Positions 1-11,700 of a DNA stretch of 53,774 bases are shown here, piece by piece. A program made the translations under genes and the position numbers. Each line of letters opens with the position of its first letter. The first letter of the stretch is position 1. Below the pieces are notes generated by a model, which worked only from the letters and a program-made list of their open reading frames with translations, was not told the origin of the DNA and did not search any database. The DNA comes from Fragilaria crotonensis (Eukaryota > Bacillariophyta > Fragilariophyceae > Fragilariales > Fragilariaceae): positions 1 through 53,774 of the forward strand of contig JAKSYS010000426.1 in the NCBI GenBank assembly GCA_022925895.1, given 5' to 3'.

Positions 1-263
1 TATGAACTAATATATTTTCAATTACAGATGAATTTCTGTCCATGCGAAGAGTCTGCTTGAGTTTGTACTCAGTGTCACTGCTCGTCCCAGTCTTCTGCAG
101 TACTTGTACGACATATTGATTATTACGGAGTGGGAGGTAGTGCCTGCGCAAATTTGCCATTCAGCCCTCACAGCTCACAGGTCTGCTGATGTTTCCCTGT
201 TGTGCCGATATAGTGCATGTACTCCCTCTCCGAGTTGATTCCACAACTGCTTGAAGTTTCGAT

Positions 264-1619
264 ATGACCATGAAAATCGGCTCACCCACCACGACATACG
301 ACGATTCCAGCAGCGGTGTCAGTGTCAACGACATGACTGGACTTGAGGATGTTGAAATCGCATGTGAGGACCCTGCGATGGAGTCCAAGGCATTGACTGT
401 GACAGATGCTACGAAGTATCGATACATCTGTGGGATCCCCATGACACCTTTGCTGCTGCGAGACGATGCGGGGCGACCGCTGAGGCAGTCCTTGCGGAAG
501 CACCGGTTGGTCATGCTGGCCCTAGTCTTTGTCATTCTCATTGTCGTCATTGCGCTGGTGACAACAGTCTTTTTGAAACAAGGAGGACAAGCAAGTTCCA
601 ACAGCGCGCCAGTTCCTACGGCAAAGGATGGCAAAATAACAAAGTGGGATCTGGAAAGGATATGCCCCAAAGGTGCGACGACATTTTCGGCGGCAAATAT
701 AACCGACGATGTTATACGACGACAAACCGAATTCGCCGCCATGATTGCAGATGGCGGGGTGAATGCGGATCTCTCACCGGTCTCTTGTTCTCCTGAGAAC
801 CTAGCTGTGTTGTACTTGGCGGCCAATCCTCCAAAGAACCTGAATCGACATCTCCTGATGGATCGGTTTGCCCTAATAACGTTTTACATTTCGCTTGGAG
901 GCTGGAAATGGAAGGAGCACGATAATTGGTTGGGAGACGGGTATCTTTGTACTTGGTTCGGCGTCACTTGCGACGACTCGGGCGCATTGACCGGCCTCAC
1001 CTTGCGTCACAACAACCTAAACGGAAAGTTGCCGGAAATGCTGACGTACGTATCATCGCTGCAGGTTTTGAACGTGGCACAGAATTCCATCACCGGGACG
1101 CTTCCAACGTCCATAGACCAGTTGAGGAACCTTTTGACTCTAGAAATTAGCATCAACAAGTTCTCTGGTGCAGTGCCAACCAATTTTTGGAAGCTGTCAA
1201 ACATAGGTAAGGCAGTAAGCAATGTGCGTCGCATCCTCCAGTAACATCGTTCTAACGTACTGGATTTGTCAGAAATTGTCAACCTCGCTCACTTTGGTGG
1301 CACATTACCTACGATTCCTCCGGAAATAGGACGGCTTTCGAGCCTGCAACGCCTTTTGGTTCCAGAGACACATGCCTCTGGGTTTATTCCCACAGAAATA
1401 GGCGAATGTCACTCTCTTCGCTTTCTTGACCTGTCCTCCAACCAGTTGAAATCTCCAATTCCGACAGAGCTCGGCGCGCTGTCCATGCTTCAATCATTGT
1501 ACCTCTCTGCGAACCTCTTCGACTCCTACGATATGCCCCCTGAAATATGTTCTCGACTTAGCGCTTCGGGTGGCAAGCTCCTTGCTTTTGACATGAAGGC
1601 GCGCTGCGTGGCGTCATAG
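264..1619 (+). CDS. Membrane-anchored leucine-rich-repeat protein (2 exons)
   Basis: The first exon is 264-1206 and the second is 1273-1619. The 66-nt intron starts GTAAGG and ends TTGTCAG, and splicing keeps the LRR frame (phase 1), giving about 429 residues. Residues 1-80 are a polar, probably cytoplasmic tail. Residues 82-104 are one strongly hydrophobic transmembrane helix. An N-terminal LRR cap follows (ALITFY, GGWKWKEHDNW, CTWFGVTC), then plant-type LRRs with L..L.L..N.L.G.LP spacing on both sides of the intron. No kinase domain follows. Type II membrane LRR proteins of this layout are numerous in diatoms. A surface recognition or adhesion role is an inference; no ligand can be named. 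The long antisense frame at 161-826 is a shadow. Confidence 0.88.
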
Positions 1620-1709
1620 GAGTAGCAACTATATCGCGTTTAGTAAAGTCCTATGTACATGAGAACTATTCAAGTGAACAGTTGGCGTCTACAAGTAAGC
1701 GATTCAAGC

Positions 1710-2962
1710 TTAACCCATAAAGAGTATATCTGAACCATCCGACGTCTGAAGCCTGTGTTCGACAGCTCCCTTGACCTTCACTTTCCTCTTCTTTCCGTGC
1801 ACAACCTTTTTCCGATCACCGACATGTTTACGAGTGGCCATTTTTCGGTCGCGGAAACTCTCCAGCCGATCTTCCAACAAGGTTCCCTTTGGTTTGATAG
1901 ACCGCAGCGATGATCGGAGTTCAGAAGTCAGCGCTACAGGAAGGGCGGGAACGCCCACCGGATCTCGCTGCGAGAGGTTCTGCAGCACGTGCTTACCCAA
2001 AGTTCGTTCCGATTCTTCCTTGAGTTTTTGCACTAGTGCCTTGCGTTCCTTGTCCTCGCGTTCCTTTTGAGCGAATTCTTTTTTAACGCGCTTGATTTCT
2101 GTCAAGGAGTTGACCAGTTTCTTGGCCTTCTTGCGCTCCTCGATCTCTTTTTCCAAGGCACGATGTCTTTTCAGACGATTCCGGTCAGCCTTTGTTAACT
2201 TTCCCTTGCGCTTTTTAATCTCAATGATGGCTTCGCTGTTGGCCTTCTGGTCATCATCTTCACTATCGTCATCATTCTCGTCGTCGCTGCCCAACAGCAA
2301 TGCCTTGGTTGTTTCCGACATGCCAGAACTGAGAGGAGTAGCATTGTACGTCGCAACTTCTTTTCGTCTCAGTTCAAGAGCCAGAGCTTCTCCGATCACA
2401 TCTTGATGTTGTGCCTTGTCCGGATGGTAGGACTGCCCACCATGAGCAACCTGGAGGGCCAATGCCTTTTTGTTCAACTTTTGTGCTGCTCGTCGTTTGA
2501 CTGTCACGTGGGCAGGAGCCGTCCCCGCAAGACTGTCTCCAATGCCAGGTGAGACGATTGGCTTCGATTTTGATTCCTTCTGCAACTCTTCAGAAGGAGC
2601 GCCCCATAAGTCTTCCGTAGGCCTAAAGGCAAGACGTTTCTGTTTCTTGGCCCGCTCAATTTGATCCTTGGTTTCTTCTGCCATTTTCTTCAACGCGTCA
2701 GCATCATGACTCTGCAGCAGATCATCGACTTGTTTCTGCTCCGCTGCTGTTAGTCCCTTTTTGCGCTTTTTCTGGTTGGCTTCCTTCTGCACCCCTCCCG
2801 GCACTGTTTCCGCCGTGGTGTCCAAGACGAACAGCTGATCATCGGTCTTGCGGACAACATGGCCCGTTTCGACCTCAGTAGCAGTTGTCTCCACGAGTTC
2901 GTGAGATGCCTCTTGGGCTCGCTTCTTGGCCCGAAGGGCAGCTCCTGTATTTTACGACCCAT
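1710..2962 (-). CDS. NOP53: Nop53 / GLTSCR2-like ribosome biogenesis protein (one apparent frameshift near the start)
   Basis: The protein of about 410 residues is highly charged and rich in K, E and R, as expected for a nucleolar protein. Family features are the N-terminal KTDDQLFVLDT block, the SYHPDKAQHQD segment, an acidic stretch (GSDDENDDDSEDDD), long basic helices, and the C-terminal LRSIKPKGTLLEDRLESF block. Nop53 acts in late 60S subunit maturation and exosome recruitment to 7S pre-rRNA. The large frame has no ATG before its GTG at 2894 and is closed upstream by a stop at about 2956. An ATG at 2962 lies one base out of phase. One missing base in the A-run near 2955 or the G-run near 2932 would join the start MGRK to the rest. 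An unseen short 5' exon is the alternative. Confidence 0.82.
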
Positions 2963-3626
2963 GGATGTTCCTGGAGATTACAGGGGAATGAACGTAATGC
3001 GGAATACAAGATTGTAGGCAGCTCTGGTTGCTGGTTGTATTCGGGTTGGAAGAAATGGTTGCGATTTAGGAATCTGTGCTTAGCAATAGCAGAATAAGTT
3101 TGATACATGTGATCTTGCCGCAATGCAGGGCTTCTGTGAAGATTGGTTGGAGGTAGCGTCAACGTCTGCCCTTCGTCACATCATCTCTTCACATCTACAG
3201 TACTGGAGACTGGAGTACAACGAGTATCTTGTACTGTGCCTTACATGTAGAAATAGTCGGAATATCTCATACACAGTGCATGTACTTGGTACAAGCACTC
3301 TGATCTCGGAGTGCGATAGCGGCGTGCTGTCACTCGAGAGTCGAGAGGTGAACACGGCACACGGCGCAGCCATCGGACTGATTGCCGTCCTTGTTTGCCG
3401 CCATTATACCTCATCATCATCCATCATCACAATTCAAGATCATCTACTGATCACCCAATACAAAACGCAGTACAAATACTTGGCACACCACAATCGAATT
3501 CGTCCACTGTTAGCTCTTGGTCTATTCTATTACAACTGATAGTCTGCCCTCTGCTCGCCGTACTACATTTCATCGTTCCAGTGATACAGGAGTACAACTA
3601 CCGGTAGTTCACAAAAACAAGGCAAA
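2963..3626. other. Divergent intergenic region
   Basis: This stretch separates the start of the Nop53-like gene (-) from the start of the CID gene (+), so it should carry both promoters. It is rich in GTAC-containing words (ACAGTACTGG, CTGGAGTAC, TTGTACTGTG near 3197-3240) and in CATCATC/ATCATC runs near 3413-3440. Frames over it lack codon bias or recognisable domains. No TATA box or other element can be assigned with confidence. Confidence 0.5.
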
Positions 3627-4952
3627 ATGTCGCTCAATGAGGTTCTCGCTCAGATTGACATGTCTCATCCTCGCATTACTGCGGGGGCAGCAGCGATGAT
3701 GAAGCACTATGATCGATCTGCTGACACTGCCGTGATGGAATGGAGAAATGCGTTACAGTCATGTCGCGAAGACCAGCTGCTTCCTCTCCTATACGTTGCG
3801 AATGAAACCCTCCAAAATAGTAAGAGAAATCGTGGCAACAACTTTCTAGAAGCCTTTAGTACGACCCTGGGCCAGTCGTTGCAGTACATCTGTCAGCGAT
3901 CGCCAGAATTGGTCGAAAAAGTTCGACGCACCACCAAGATTTGGGGCGATCGTCGTGTCTTTTCCGTGCGTTTCGTTGGTGAATTGTTGAAGGGTCTCGA
4001 AGGGTATCGCAATGGTGCCCTGCCACCGCCGCAACAGCGCCAATCGCAACCACCAGAAGAGGATTCGCCTGTCAATTTTTCGCCGACAGCGTCGGAGCAC
4101 AATTACGATGATGAACCCGCATTGGAATCGCCCAAACCAGAGTCCATGACGTCGCCAAGATCTCCTCGTACCGAAGTAACCGCCAGCCCTACGGCAGAAG
4201 ATTTGATGCGGGAATCGTCCGATGATGATGATGACGACTCCATTGGATTTGGAGAACCAGAAGGATCTCTGAATCTTACAATTGATGCTTCCAAATTGGG
4301 AGAGGTGGTCGTGCCCAAGGCGAAACGTCCCGTCCTCAAGCGCAAACGTTCCAGCACCGGAAAGAAGCGCAAATCAATCCTCTCGACGCAGTCACTTCAA
4401 GACTTGTGGAATCAACTTACTACCCTTCAACAACAGTACGATCAATCGCAAACTCTCCTGAAAGGCATCGGAGACGAGCATCTCCGACATGACAACGTGA
4501 CTGACTTGATTGGAGATGAAGTCTTGGACGCCTACAACAAGAACATGCAGTACACCAAATTGGTTCAGACGGAACGCGCTCAGTTGCACCGGGTCGCCAA
4601 CGGCAAACGCGCCCTCGAACAAGAAGCGGTGCGCTACCTCCCCTGGTGTCAGAGCGCCCTGTTGCAGGACGAGGAAGAATTGGAACTGTGCGATGTTGTT
4701 GAAAAAGATTTGCTCTTGTTGCAAACAATCCATGCGGCTGCCAGAAATGTCCGCGATACGCGTGTGGCTCTGCAAGAAGAAGAGGAACGTCGACATGCTT
4801 ACGAGAAGCAGCGACAGGAGGAAGAAGAGGAACGCAAACGATTGTTGGAAGCATCGCTCGCCAAGCAGGAGGAGGCGCAGCCTGGTATGGTGTGGAACAA
4901 AGCCACGCAAGAGTATCAATATTTGAATACAGATGAATCGTGGCGAGATTAG
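3627..4952 (+). CDS. CID-domain (RNA polymerase II CTD-interacting) protein, Rtt103/RPRD-like
   Basis: The single exon encodes 441 residues. Residues 1-130 form a CTD-interacting domain: the helix LLPLLYVANETLQNSK followed by RNRGNNF, and IWGDRRVF, are hallmark family segments. Residues 135-210 are proline/serine-rich linker, followed by the acidic patch ESSDDDDDDS. A basic stretch near residues 232-252 (KRPVLKRKRSS, GKKRKS) is a likely nuclear localisation signal. The C-terminal third is a glutamate/arginine coiled coil, as in RPRD1 and Rtt103. Proteins of this family bind the phosphorylated heptad repeat of Rpb1 and act in transcription termination or CTD dephosphorylation. The start is the first ATG of the frame. 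Confidence 0.88.
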   Translation: MSLNEVLAQIDMSHPRITAGAAAMMKHYDRSADTAVMEWRNALQSCREDQLLPLLYVANETLQNSKRNRGNNFLEAFSTTLGQSLQYICQRSPELVEKVRRTTKIWGDRRVFSVRFVGELLKGLEGYRNGALPPPQQRQSQPPEEDSPVNFSPTASEHNYDDEPALESPKPESMTSPRSPRTEVTASPTAEDLMRESSDDDDDDSIGFGEPEGSLNLTIDASKLGEVVVPKAKRPVLKRKRSSTGKKRKSILSTQSLQDLWNQLTTLQQQYDQSQTLLKGIGDEHLRHDNVTDLIGDEVLDAYNKNMQYTKLVQTERAQLHRVANGKRALEQEAVRYLPWCQSALLQDEEELELCDVVEKDLLLLQTIHAAARNVRDTRVALQEEEERRHAYEKQRQEEEEERKRLLEASLAKQEEAQPGMVWNKATQEYQYLNTDESWRD

Positions 4953-5153
4953 TGAATTCTATACTGGTATAGTAACATGATGAAAGATCCGATTTAAAGG
5001 CAGTAGGTGCCATGACGATACGGGGAAACACTTGCTCTATGCAGTGCAAACAAACTCGTTACGTGCAATGGACAAGATCCAACGAAGCATTCAAACGGAT
5101 AGCAATGCATTAACATACATGATCATCTACACTATCTCATACATGTTCGATCC

Positions 5154-5528
5154 TCAGGCTTTCTCAGCTGCAGCATGGAGCTTAGTAAAGTCGTACGGTC
5201 TCCCTTTTGAACTGAGCAGGTCGGCAGCTTCTTGCCAGTTTGGAATGCCTTCTGTCGTCTCGAATGAGTAGAAGTAGGCTTCCGAGGCAACAATAGGTAG
5301 AACCTTGTCTTTCAAAACCTTCGCGTGTGCTCCAGAGTGCACGAAGGAAAGCATTTCTTTTCGGTCATTCCAGGCCGTCAGGGTGTAGTGCATCCCGTTC
5401 ATGTACGTCGTTTGAAAGCTGATGGCAAGCGATGTTGCTTGGGACGCAATGGGAAGCGTGTAATACCAAAACTTGGCATAATGCAGCACCCCTTTTATCC
5501 TGATGCATGTGATGGAAACGTAAGTCAT
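5154..5528 (-). CDS. Small alpha/beta-barrel-like protein, paralogue 1
   Basis: This 124-residue protein is related to the one at 6790-7137. Shared positions include MTYVS/MYVTL at the start, KFWYY/KFWYW, then LTAWND or LAVWND, a helix with F.(H)SGAHAKVL in this copy, AYFYSFETT/RFYAYQTD, and W.EA..LL..KG.P/AY at the end. The AWND...F...GAH pattern resembles the dimeric alpha/beta barrel (antibiotic-biosynthesis-monooxygenase-like) fold. That is a fold-level inference and no enzymatic role is claimed. It lies convergent to the CID gene, about 200 bp past its stop. Confidence 0.7.
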   Translation of the reverse strand: MTYVSITCIRIKGVLHYAKFWYYTLPIASQATSLAISFQTTYMNGMHYTLTAWNDRKEMLSFVHSGAHAKVLKDKVLPIVASEAYFYSFETTEGIPNWQEAADLLSSKGRPYDFTKLHAAAEKA

Positions 5529-6789
5529 GCCCTCGCTTCGAAAGGATTTAGGGCAAAATGTGGCGAGATGTGTTTTATCTCGACGGGTTCAAAGTCAGAA
5601 TTACAAGTGCATCAATACTTGATAGGAAGATCTGTTCTTGACCCTCGCCCTTCCGAACTCCCGCCGCCTGACTCCGGATTCCCAATCACACATTTCGACG
5701 TTGTTCCTGAGAACATTGTGCTAGATTTGTTGTGGGTCGAAGTTCGTAGCGCAGTACTGTACTCTGGAGTATGTCATATACGACTGGAGACTGTATCCAT
5801 GCTCCATACTCCATACTCCATACAGTACAGGTAGCCCGTGAATGTCCCATTCTCGAAAGCTTTCCTATAAACATAAATCGACTTCGTGAAGTTAATTCCC
5901 AAGACTTGAAGGGCATATGGCATATGTCATACTTAATATCTGTGTATAATACGAAATACAGTCGAAATACCTACAGTACCTGCGTATCCGGCTTGCATTT
6001 GCATAGAGCGACGCAACAAGATTGGTATGTATATGCATATGTGTGAGCCGTTTTGATACATAAGCTACAGAACAAATTTAAGCTCGATCGGCTCGATAAG
6101 CTCCCCCCAACTCGCTAGATAGACAACAAAACGGTAATAGCAATCCGTTTCACATGAAAGTTTTCTTTCGGTTAAGAGCATACACACACGAGCGTTTTGT
6201 TCTCAGCTTCATGCTTTGGTTTATATATATGTGTATATGTCTATAGCCATCTCCACCGAGGGAAATAAGGTTTTGTACCTGGAACCATACTGTAGTACTA
6301 CGATCTGGAGTCGGGAGTGCCTGCATGCACGAGAGGAGTTGCCTTCGAAGTCGAGAAGACATCCTTCAGACTGGTCCCTACGGCACGATGCGAAGGATGC
6401 TGGAACAAATAACGTTATTCCATGGAAGATGTTTCTGCTTCACGCCAGGTGAGGAGCGCAACAAATTGGAGTGGTGAGGTACCACTTGTATCCAAAATCT
6501 TTCTCGATCGAAAGTTGCATGTGTTCCTTGACTAAACGCCAACATTCGGTTGTCGAGTGAAAAGTCTACGATGTGCCGTGGCCTGCCCACCGCTAAAAGA
6601 GCAAAGTTGTCCTTGCAGTGCAGTAGTATTTGCTCGTCAACCGGTGCTTCCGTAAATCGCGAACTTCTAAACGCTTTGTTCCGATGGTAAATGAGAATTG
6701 GAAGTATTGGTACATTATTCATACGTTCATTCTGGTAGCTAATTTCCGACCGATTGAGTCGTATACATGAGCAAATGTGTAGAACATTT
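5529..6789. other. Intergenic spacer with CTCCATA microrepeat
   Basis: There is no recognisable gene here. At 5800-5823 there are three consecutive CTCCATA-type units followed by CAGTACAG, part of a GTAC-rich stretch from 5750. The 114-residue minus-strand frame at 6378-6722 has no family resemblance and probably lies in the spacer or a 3' untranslated region of the gene at 6790-7137. Confidence 0.45.
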
Positions 6790-7137
6790 TCATTGGAGTG
6801 AGTAGTAGGCTTCTCCTTTCATATTCAGCAGCCGAGAAGCTTCTTCCCACGTCGGTAAACGATCCGTTTGATAGGCATAGAATCGTGTAGAAGAACAGAC
6901 ATCGTTCATAACCTTCTTCTGCATGACTTGTTGTGGAGCCTCGGAAGCAATGAAGTCTCGGATTCTCTGCGGATCGTTCCACACAGCAAGCACCAAACGT
7001 TCACCGTTCAACGTCGTAGTCTCTCCGTAAAGTGACATACTGTCAGCCTGCTTCATGAGGGATACGGCCCAGTACCAAAACTTTATTTGCTTGACTGGAT
7101 TTTTCTTGACGACTACAGATGTGAGGGTGACATACAT
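6790..7137 (-). CDS. Small alpha/beta-barrel-like protein, paralogue 2
   Basis: This 115-residue protein is the tandem paralogue of 5154-5528, on the same strand about 1.26 kb away. It shares the KFWYW block, AVWND, a helical middle, a FYAYQTD strand and the WEEASRLLNMKGEAY tail. Divergence is well beyond recent duplication. It lacks the GAH motif of the neighbour (SEAPQ instead), so any ligand or metal site may differ. Function is unknown. The ATG at 7137 is the first in frame. Confidence 0.65.
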   Translation of the reverse strand: MYVTLTSVVVKKNPVKQIKFWYWAVSLMKQADSMSLYGETTTLNGERLVLAVWNDPQRIRDFIASEAPQQVMQKKVMNDVCSSTRFYAYQTDRLPTWEEASRLLNMKGEAYYSLQ

Positions 7138-8389
7138 CCTGTATTAACCTTTTGATGAACTACGTGAGAGCGCCTGGTAGGTGTGTACTCTGAATTCTGC
7201 ACAGAGCAATCAAGTCGATTTCCTTTCGCTTCAAAGAATATTTTGTGAGACAGCGATTTTTGGCAGTGCTTGGTCAAACGCAAACCGCTCCCTAACTTCA
7301 TGTGCACATATTTTGTTCGTGGAATTCACTAATACATCGCTGTACAACTTGTAGTGCACTCCGTAGTATTCTACAAGCAACATGTATAAAACACAACTTG
7401 AAGTCATAATTATAGTTCAGTACATACAGTAGGAGGTGCACACAATCACACAATTCCTTGGTGTTCTTGTTTTTTGATCCTGGGGCATCCTGAGAATCCG
7501 GCGTTTATTTGTAGCCAGTTTAACTGCACACCATGAACACCGTAGAACAAATACCAGCGTTTCTCGAGTATTGGTGCCGTACTGCAAACAAAGGAGAGGT
7601 GCTCTTCCGGGTGCGTATTCAACAAGTGGTATCATAGGAGGTGCGCGGTTCCCGACGCCTGACACCTTGGTGTCATAAGCAGTAAGCAGGCCTCGGCTGG
7701 GTGAGGTAGAAGGTATGTACGTAGAAGTCAATAAGGCTATGAAGGTGAAGTGCATTGCCTGGCACCTTGACCTTACACCTTACACCCACTACTTGTACCT
7801 TACCCCTTAACTAATGCGTTACCTTTACCCACAGGATAAAACTGAGGGTGTTACCTTTACCTTTACCCTTTAGTACCTGGGCAATTCCCTTTACCCCGAT
7901 AGTTACTTAATCCGACACAACAGCATATATCTCTTTCTCGTGTGTGAGGAGATGTGTTTAATAACAAAGTTACATGATTCCCTGCGTGACATAAGGCAGA
8001 ATGGAGCTGTTTGTAATACAAAGAGTTCAATGATTCTGTCATGACATACTACAGACTGGAATGTATTAATCTTCTTTATTGCTCAAAATATCCGTGACAA
8101 AGAAAGGCAAGATAAACTGATTCACCCTCAGCAATCAAATTGTTGAATTTTATATTGAGCATACTAACCATGCCATCATCAAGGCCTTGTTCCTCAGCCC
8201 AATCTTCCTGTTCAATTTCTATCATCAACACCACTGTATCAATTGATGCAGCAATGTTTGTAGAAACACCGCAGCCACTTGGGACCTGCAGCATGGTGGT
8301 TTCTTGGCAGCGCAAACTCCATGGTCTTGATGATGATATCTGATGACAGAGACTGCATGGCTGTCATAAACTCACACCCAGTCATGCTG
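7138..8389. other. Intergenic spacer with TTTACC-rich low-complexity stretch
   Basis: No gene is supported. From about 7765 to 7905 the sequence repeats CTTACACC, then ACCTTTACC and CCTTTACCC words. A smaller block of the same words appears at 10138-10200. These two blocks bracket the hAT remnant, which may mean they are subterminal repeats, but no clean inverted termini or target duplication could be found. Confidence 0.4.
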
Positions 8390-9850
8390 TTAACCCATTC
8401 AGATGGCATTGCATTGAGGTTGCAGGAGTGGTGCCAAGGTAGTCCATTGCCATTTGATAATGAGCAGGCAATGCTTTTCCATGCCTTCCACCACTGCATG
8501 ACATCAGTGAATGACTGCAAATGAACAACTCCCATCATGAGATATCAATCGACTTCATCAGAGGCTGGGAAAGAAGAAATGCCCTCGTCATCGGCACATT
8601 CTTGGAGCAAAGCAGCACCGCAGCCACTGACAGCCAGCAAAGACGAGGGCTTCAATGAAAGTCGCATCGGATTCTAAAACAGGGCAAAGTTCAATTATTC
8701 CATCTGTTCAGCATACTACTATTACCTGAGCAGGGCTCAGATGATTTTCCTTCAGCTTTGCTACATCCTCTGCCTGATGGTGGCTTTGGGATTTGAGGGT
8801 TCAAGCTTGGTGTTCATGTTGATTGCAGTGAGAGAAGTGTGTATCTCCTGCTGAAGCTATTCCTTCTTTGTCTTGCAATGCCTTGCTTATTAGGTGGCTG
8901 AGCTGAACCATGTCATGAGATGACTTTATATCGGTAGCTAGTAGCTAGTAGTAGTGATTCCATCACCTGCTTTGGTACTCAAAGGAAATTCATCACTGCA
9001 TTTACCTTTGTCCACTCCATCTCAGCCCCTTGGCCACTGCACAGCCACCTGAGCCATCTGATGTGGTGTTGAGTCCAACAAGTAGGGCGTTCCTGATGTG
9101 TTGGCTCCTTGCTTGCATATCCCAAGTGCTCCAGCACCTCCGAGTACTCCATGAAGAGGCTTGTTCTCTATGATTTCCTTCAGCTGTGCAAACAGGATTG
9201 AAATATCACCATGCTGCACCGATTGATCTGCACAGCGCACATTTGATGGCATGAGAACTGTGGAGCCCAAATAGCTGTGTTTTGCAAGTTGAAACAGGCA
9301 ATTGACAGCAGCACAAGCATCAGAGCCATTGTCTGTGACTAGTCCTTGATGAAGCTGCAACAGAAATGCTGAACCCACCATCTCGTCAATCAGGAGGGTA
9401 AGTGTTAAATGCGGAGCCAACACGGTTGCTGATGCCTGTTCCACAGGAGACATCAATTCATTTGACAAGACGATGTATTGACCAAGTGTGCCGTAAAAAA
9501 TAGAACCCTTTTAAATTCCGCTTCGACCATCCATCCATGGTCAGAGAAACACAGACATCATGATTGCAGAGGAATTTTGCAAGAAATAGTTGGGCAATGC
9601 TGAATAATTCAACAGTCCAGGATTGTTCAAGTTGAGCGATGGAGGTATACAGCCATCGATAAGGGAACTGATCAGCTGCGGGAGGCGTTGTTTGGCCGCA
9701 GCACTAAGGGAAATTCACCGCCAACAATGCAGGCAATAATCGCATTCTCATACATGCAAGCCACATGAGGAGGGAGAAGCCTCTTGGTGATTCTTTGCTG
9801 CAACTGAAGGCTCTGTTGTGATGAAGTAATAGAACCGTCTGCCTTCTTCA
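8390..9850 (-). pseudogene. hAT-superfamily transposase, decayed
   Basis: Reading the minus strand with frame changes gives the hAT landmarks in order. First is an N-terminal helical part with a CIVGGEFPLVLRP-like stretch (about 9690-9760). Then comes the catalytic-core block TMDGWSKRNLKGFY with a following HTWS (about 9480-9540). Next is VTDNGSDACAAV followed by a VRCAD.SVQ block (9200-9350). Last is the C-terminal dimerisation signature: DVMQWWKAWKS, then after a frame change MAMDYLGTTPATS and SEWVNS (8400-8510). At least three frameshifts and several stops break it. The longest open piece is 9022-9468. No BED zinc finger could be recognised upstream. Confidence 0.75.
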
Positions 9851-9861
9851 TCTGCTAGTGA

Positions 9862-11700
9862 TCATGATGTGTCATTTGCAATTGCACTGACAGTGACACA
9901 GTGCTGGTTTGTCGACAAGTGCGCTTTCCGACCTTGAGCATTTGTCACTTGCAAAAACTTCTTGCTTACCACACATTGTCTTCTGCCATGATGTACTAAT
10001 CTAACCAGATCACCAGCCACAATCATGTCTGCACAAGGACATTTGTGTTTGCTGCAGTGCTGCATTTGAATGTTGTCCTCTTGATCCTCATATTCCGCAT
10101 TTTGAAAAGGTTAAGGCTAATAAGTCATTAGTAGTAGCTACCTTTACCTATCAAGGAAAGTTGTTTCCATTAGCTAGCTACCTTGCCAATACCCTTTACC
10201 ACCATGGCTGGTAAACGTAATTACTTTCCCTGCCAAAGCCTACTCGGAGAATATATTCCTACAATGTTCTGACCAATTTACAAGAGTACTGTATGGAGTA
10301 CTTGAAGCTATGCAGTAGCATCAGGTACCAGCCACTACACCAGTATGCATGCATGTCAGTACTCAAGTAGATATGACTCCCCTTGCTTCTTCACTCAGTG
10401 CTGCTGGAGTACAATGCTGTACCGCATGGAGTACTCATCAGAGTTCAAATATGATGCTCAGCAGGGTACTTCAAATGTGGAGTTCACTACAAATACCGCA
10501 ATTACTGCTAAGCTATGTGCATGTGGTGCCACCAGAAAGTTGTTCATGCTAGCTAGCGGCTTAATGCAGTCCTCACTGCTGCTAAAGTATACCTAAATAC
10601 ACTTGTTGTGTAAGTTGAATAAAACCTGCTGATACCACTCTGATTAAAATGGACAAGGAATGCGGCCTGTAAACTACTTGCTGGCCTGGCATGCGGAATA
10701 CCTTCATAAGAAAAGTCTGTGAGATCCAACTAGCAATTATACTTGTCCCATGAGAACTCACTTTTTGCAGTCGGTGTTCCTGGGAATTCAGATGCTACAA
10801 ATCCTCCGTAGATGCAGAAAGGCTTCAAAGGCTTAAACCTTTTATCCAGAGCAAAGCTGCAACCATGTTCAAATGTGGTCTTTGCATCACACTGGTCAAG
10901 GACCTGCTTTAAAGCCAAAGAAGTCGTCAGGCAGTGCATTGATATCATTGAGTTCAATTGAGTAGTTCTTCTTAATCGTTGAGTTCAATTGTGTAGTTCT
11001 TCTTAGACCCTCTGGCAACACTAATCTTTGAAGGTCAACTGTATCATTAAAGGTTGCTTCAGATAAAGAACCTGTTGCCTCAAACCATGACTACTGCTGC
11101 AATAATATTTCCCATTGCTGTGAAACAAGGATACTAGTTCATCCTTCAAGAAGACTTTGCCTAAACGTGCTGTAGCTTGCTTCTCACAACACTTTGCCAA
11201 CAAAGAATAAAATGAAAGCCCACTATTCCACTGATGATGTACATGGCAGTTTCTTCTTATTGTTGAGATAGGCTTGCACACTCTGTTAAGTGCACTTCCT
11301 GATCCAGGAAGCTACATTTGACATTGATTCCGATCTATGGGTAGCTCTCTAGAATTTTATTTGCCTTTGCCTTTCAACATAAAGATTCTGCTCCTGTCAT
11401 TACAAGAATTATTATAAGGACGGTCAGGAGCAAGTAAAATTTCTCATTCATGATGACCTAAAAGATTGCCTTTAGGACAATCTCAAGTTGATGCAGGCTG
11501 CACGAAAGTCAGACAATGCCAGGCTATGCTACTTGTTCAAAACGAGGCAGTGGCTGGCAATGCTGCCCTGCACTCTGCCCCTCATCTGTTAATACTGAAA
11601 TATCCCACCACCATGGACAGATCACATGCAAAGCCTTCACTGCATGAAGAAAGTTGTTCTCTCCATTGGATAAAGTTGTTTCGTTGTTTTCATTTTTCCA
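9862..11700. other. Probable decayed mobile DNA, unidentified
   Basis: Short minus-strand frames at 9862-10065, 10730-10957 and 11021-11281 have cysteine- and aromatic-rich composition but no recognised family. They may be further debris of the hAT element or another transposon. A tandem pair of 27-bp units (10948-10974 and 10979-11005, one mismatch) occurs here. GTAC/GGAGTAC words are dense at 10280-10440. Confidence 0.4.
10948..11005. repeat. Two-copy 27-bp direct repeat
   Basis: The unit TTGAGTTCAATTG.GTAGTTC continues to TTCTTA. It occurs twice at a 31-bp period with a single A/T difference. This is a local duplication inside decayed DNA. Confidence 0.8.

Noticed and set aside
161-826. 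221-residue minus-strand frame opposite the LRR gene
   Set aside because: It has no family features, and the plus-strand frame carries a transmembrane segment, an LRR cap and LRRs. It is a shadow.
2945-2981. A 37-nt intron ending ATACAG as the 5' intron of the Nop53-like gene
   Set aside because: It is too short compared with the other introns, and a missing base in an adjacent homopolymer links the nearby ATG to the frame more simply.
4392-5049. Two long minus-strand frames opposite the CID gene
   Set aside because: They are mirror frames of the E/R coiled coil and CID gene end, with unnatural composition and no motifs.
7819-10222. TTTACC blocks as terminal repeats of the hAT element
   Set aside because: The blocks are low-complexity and in the same orientation; no inverted termini or 8-bp duplication could be matched.
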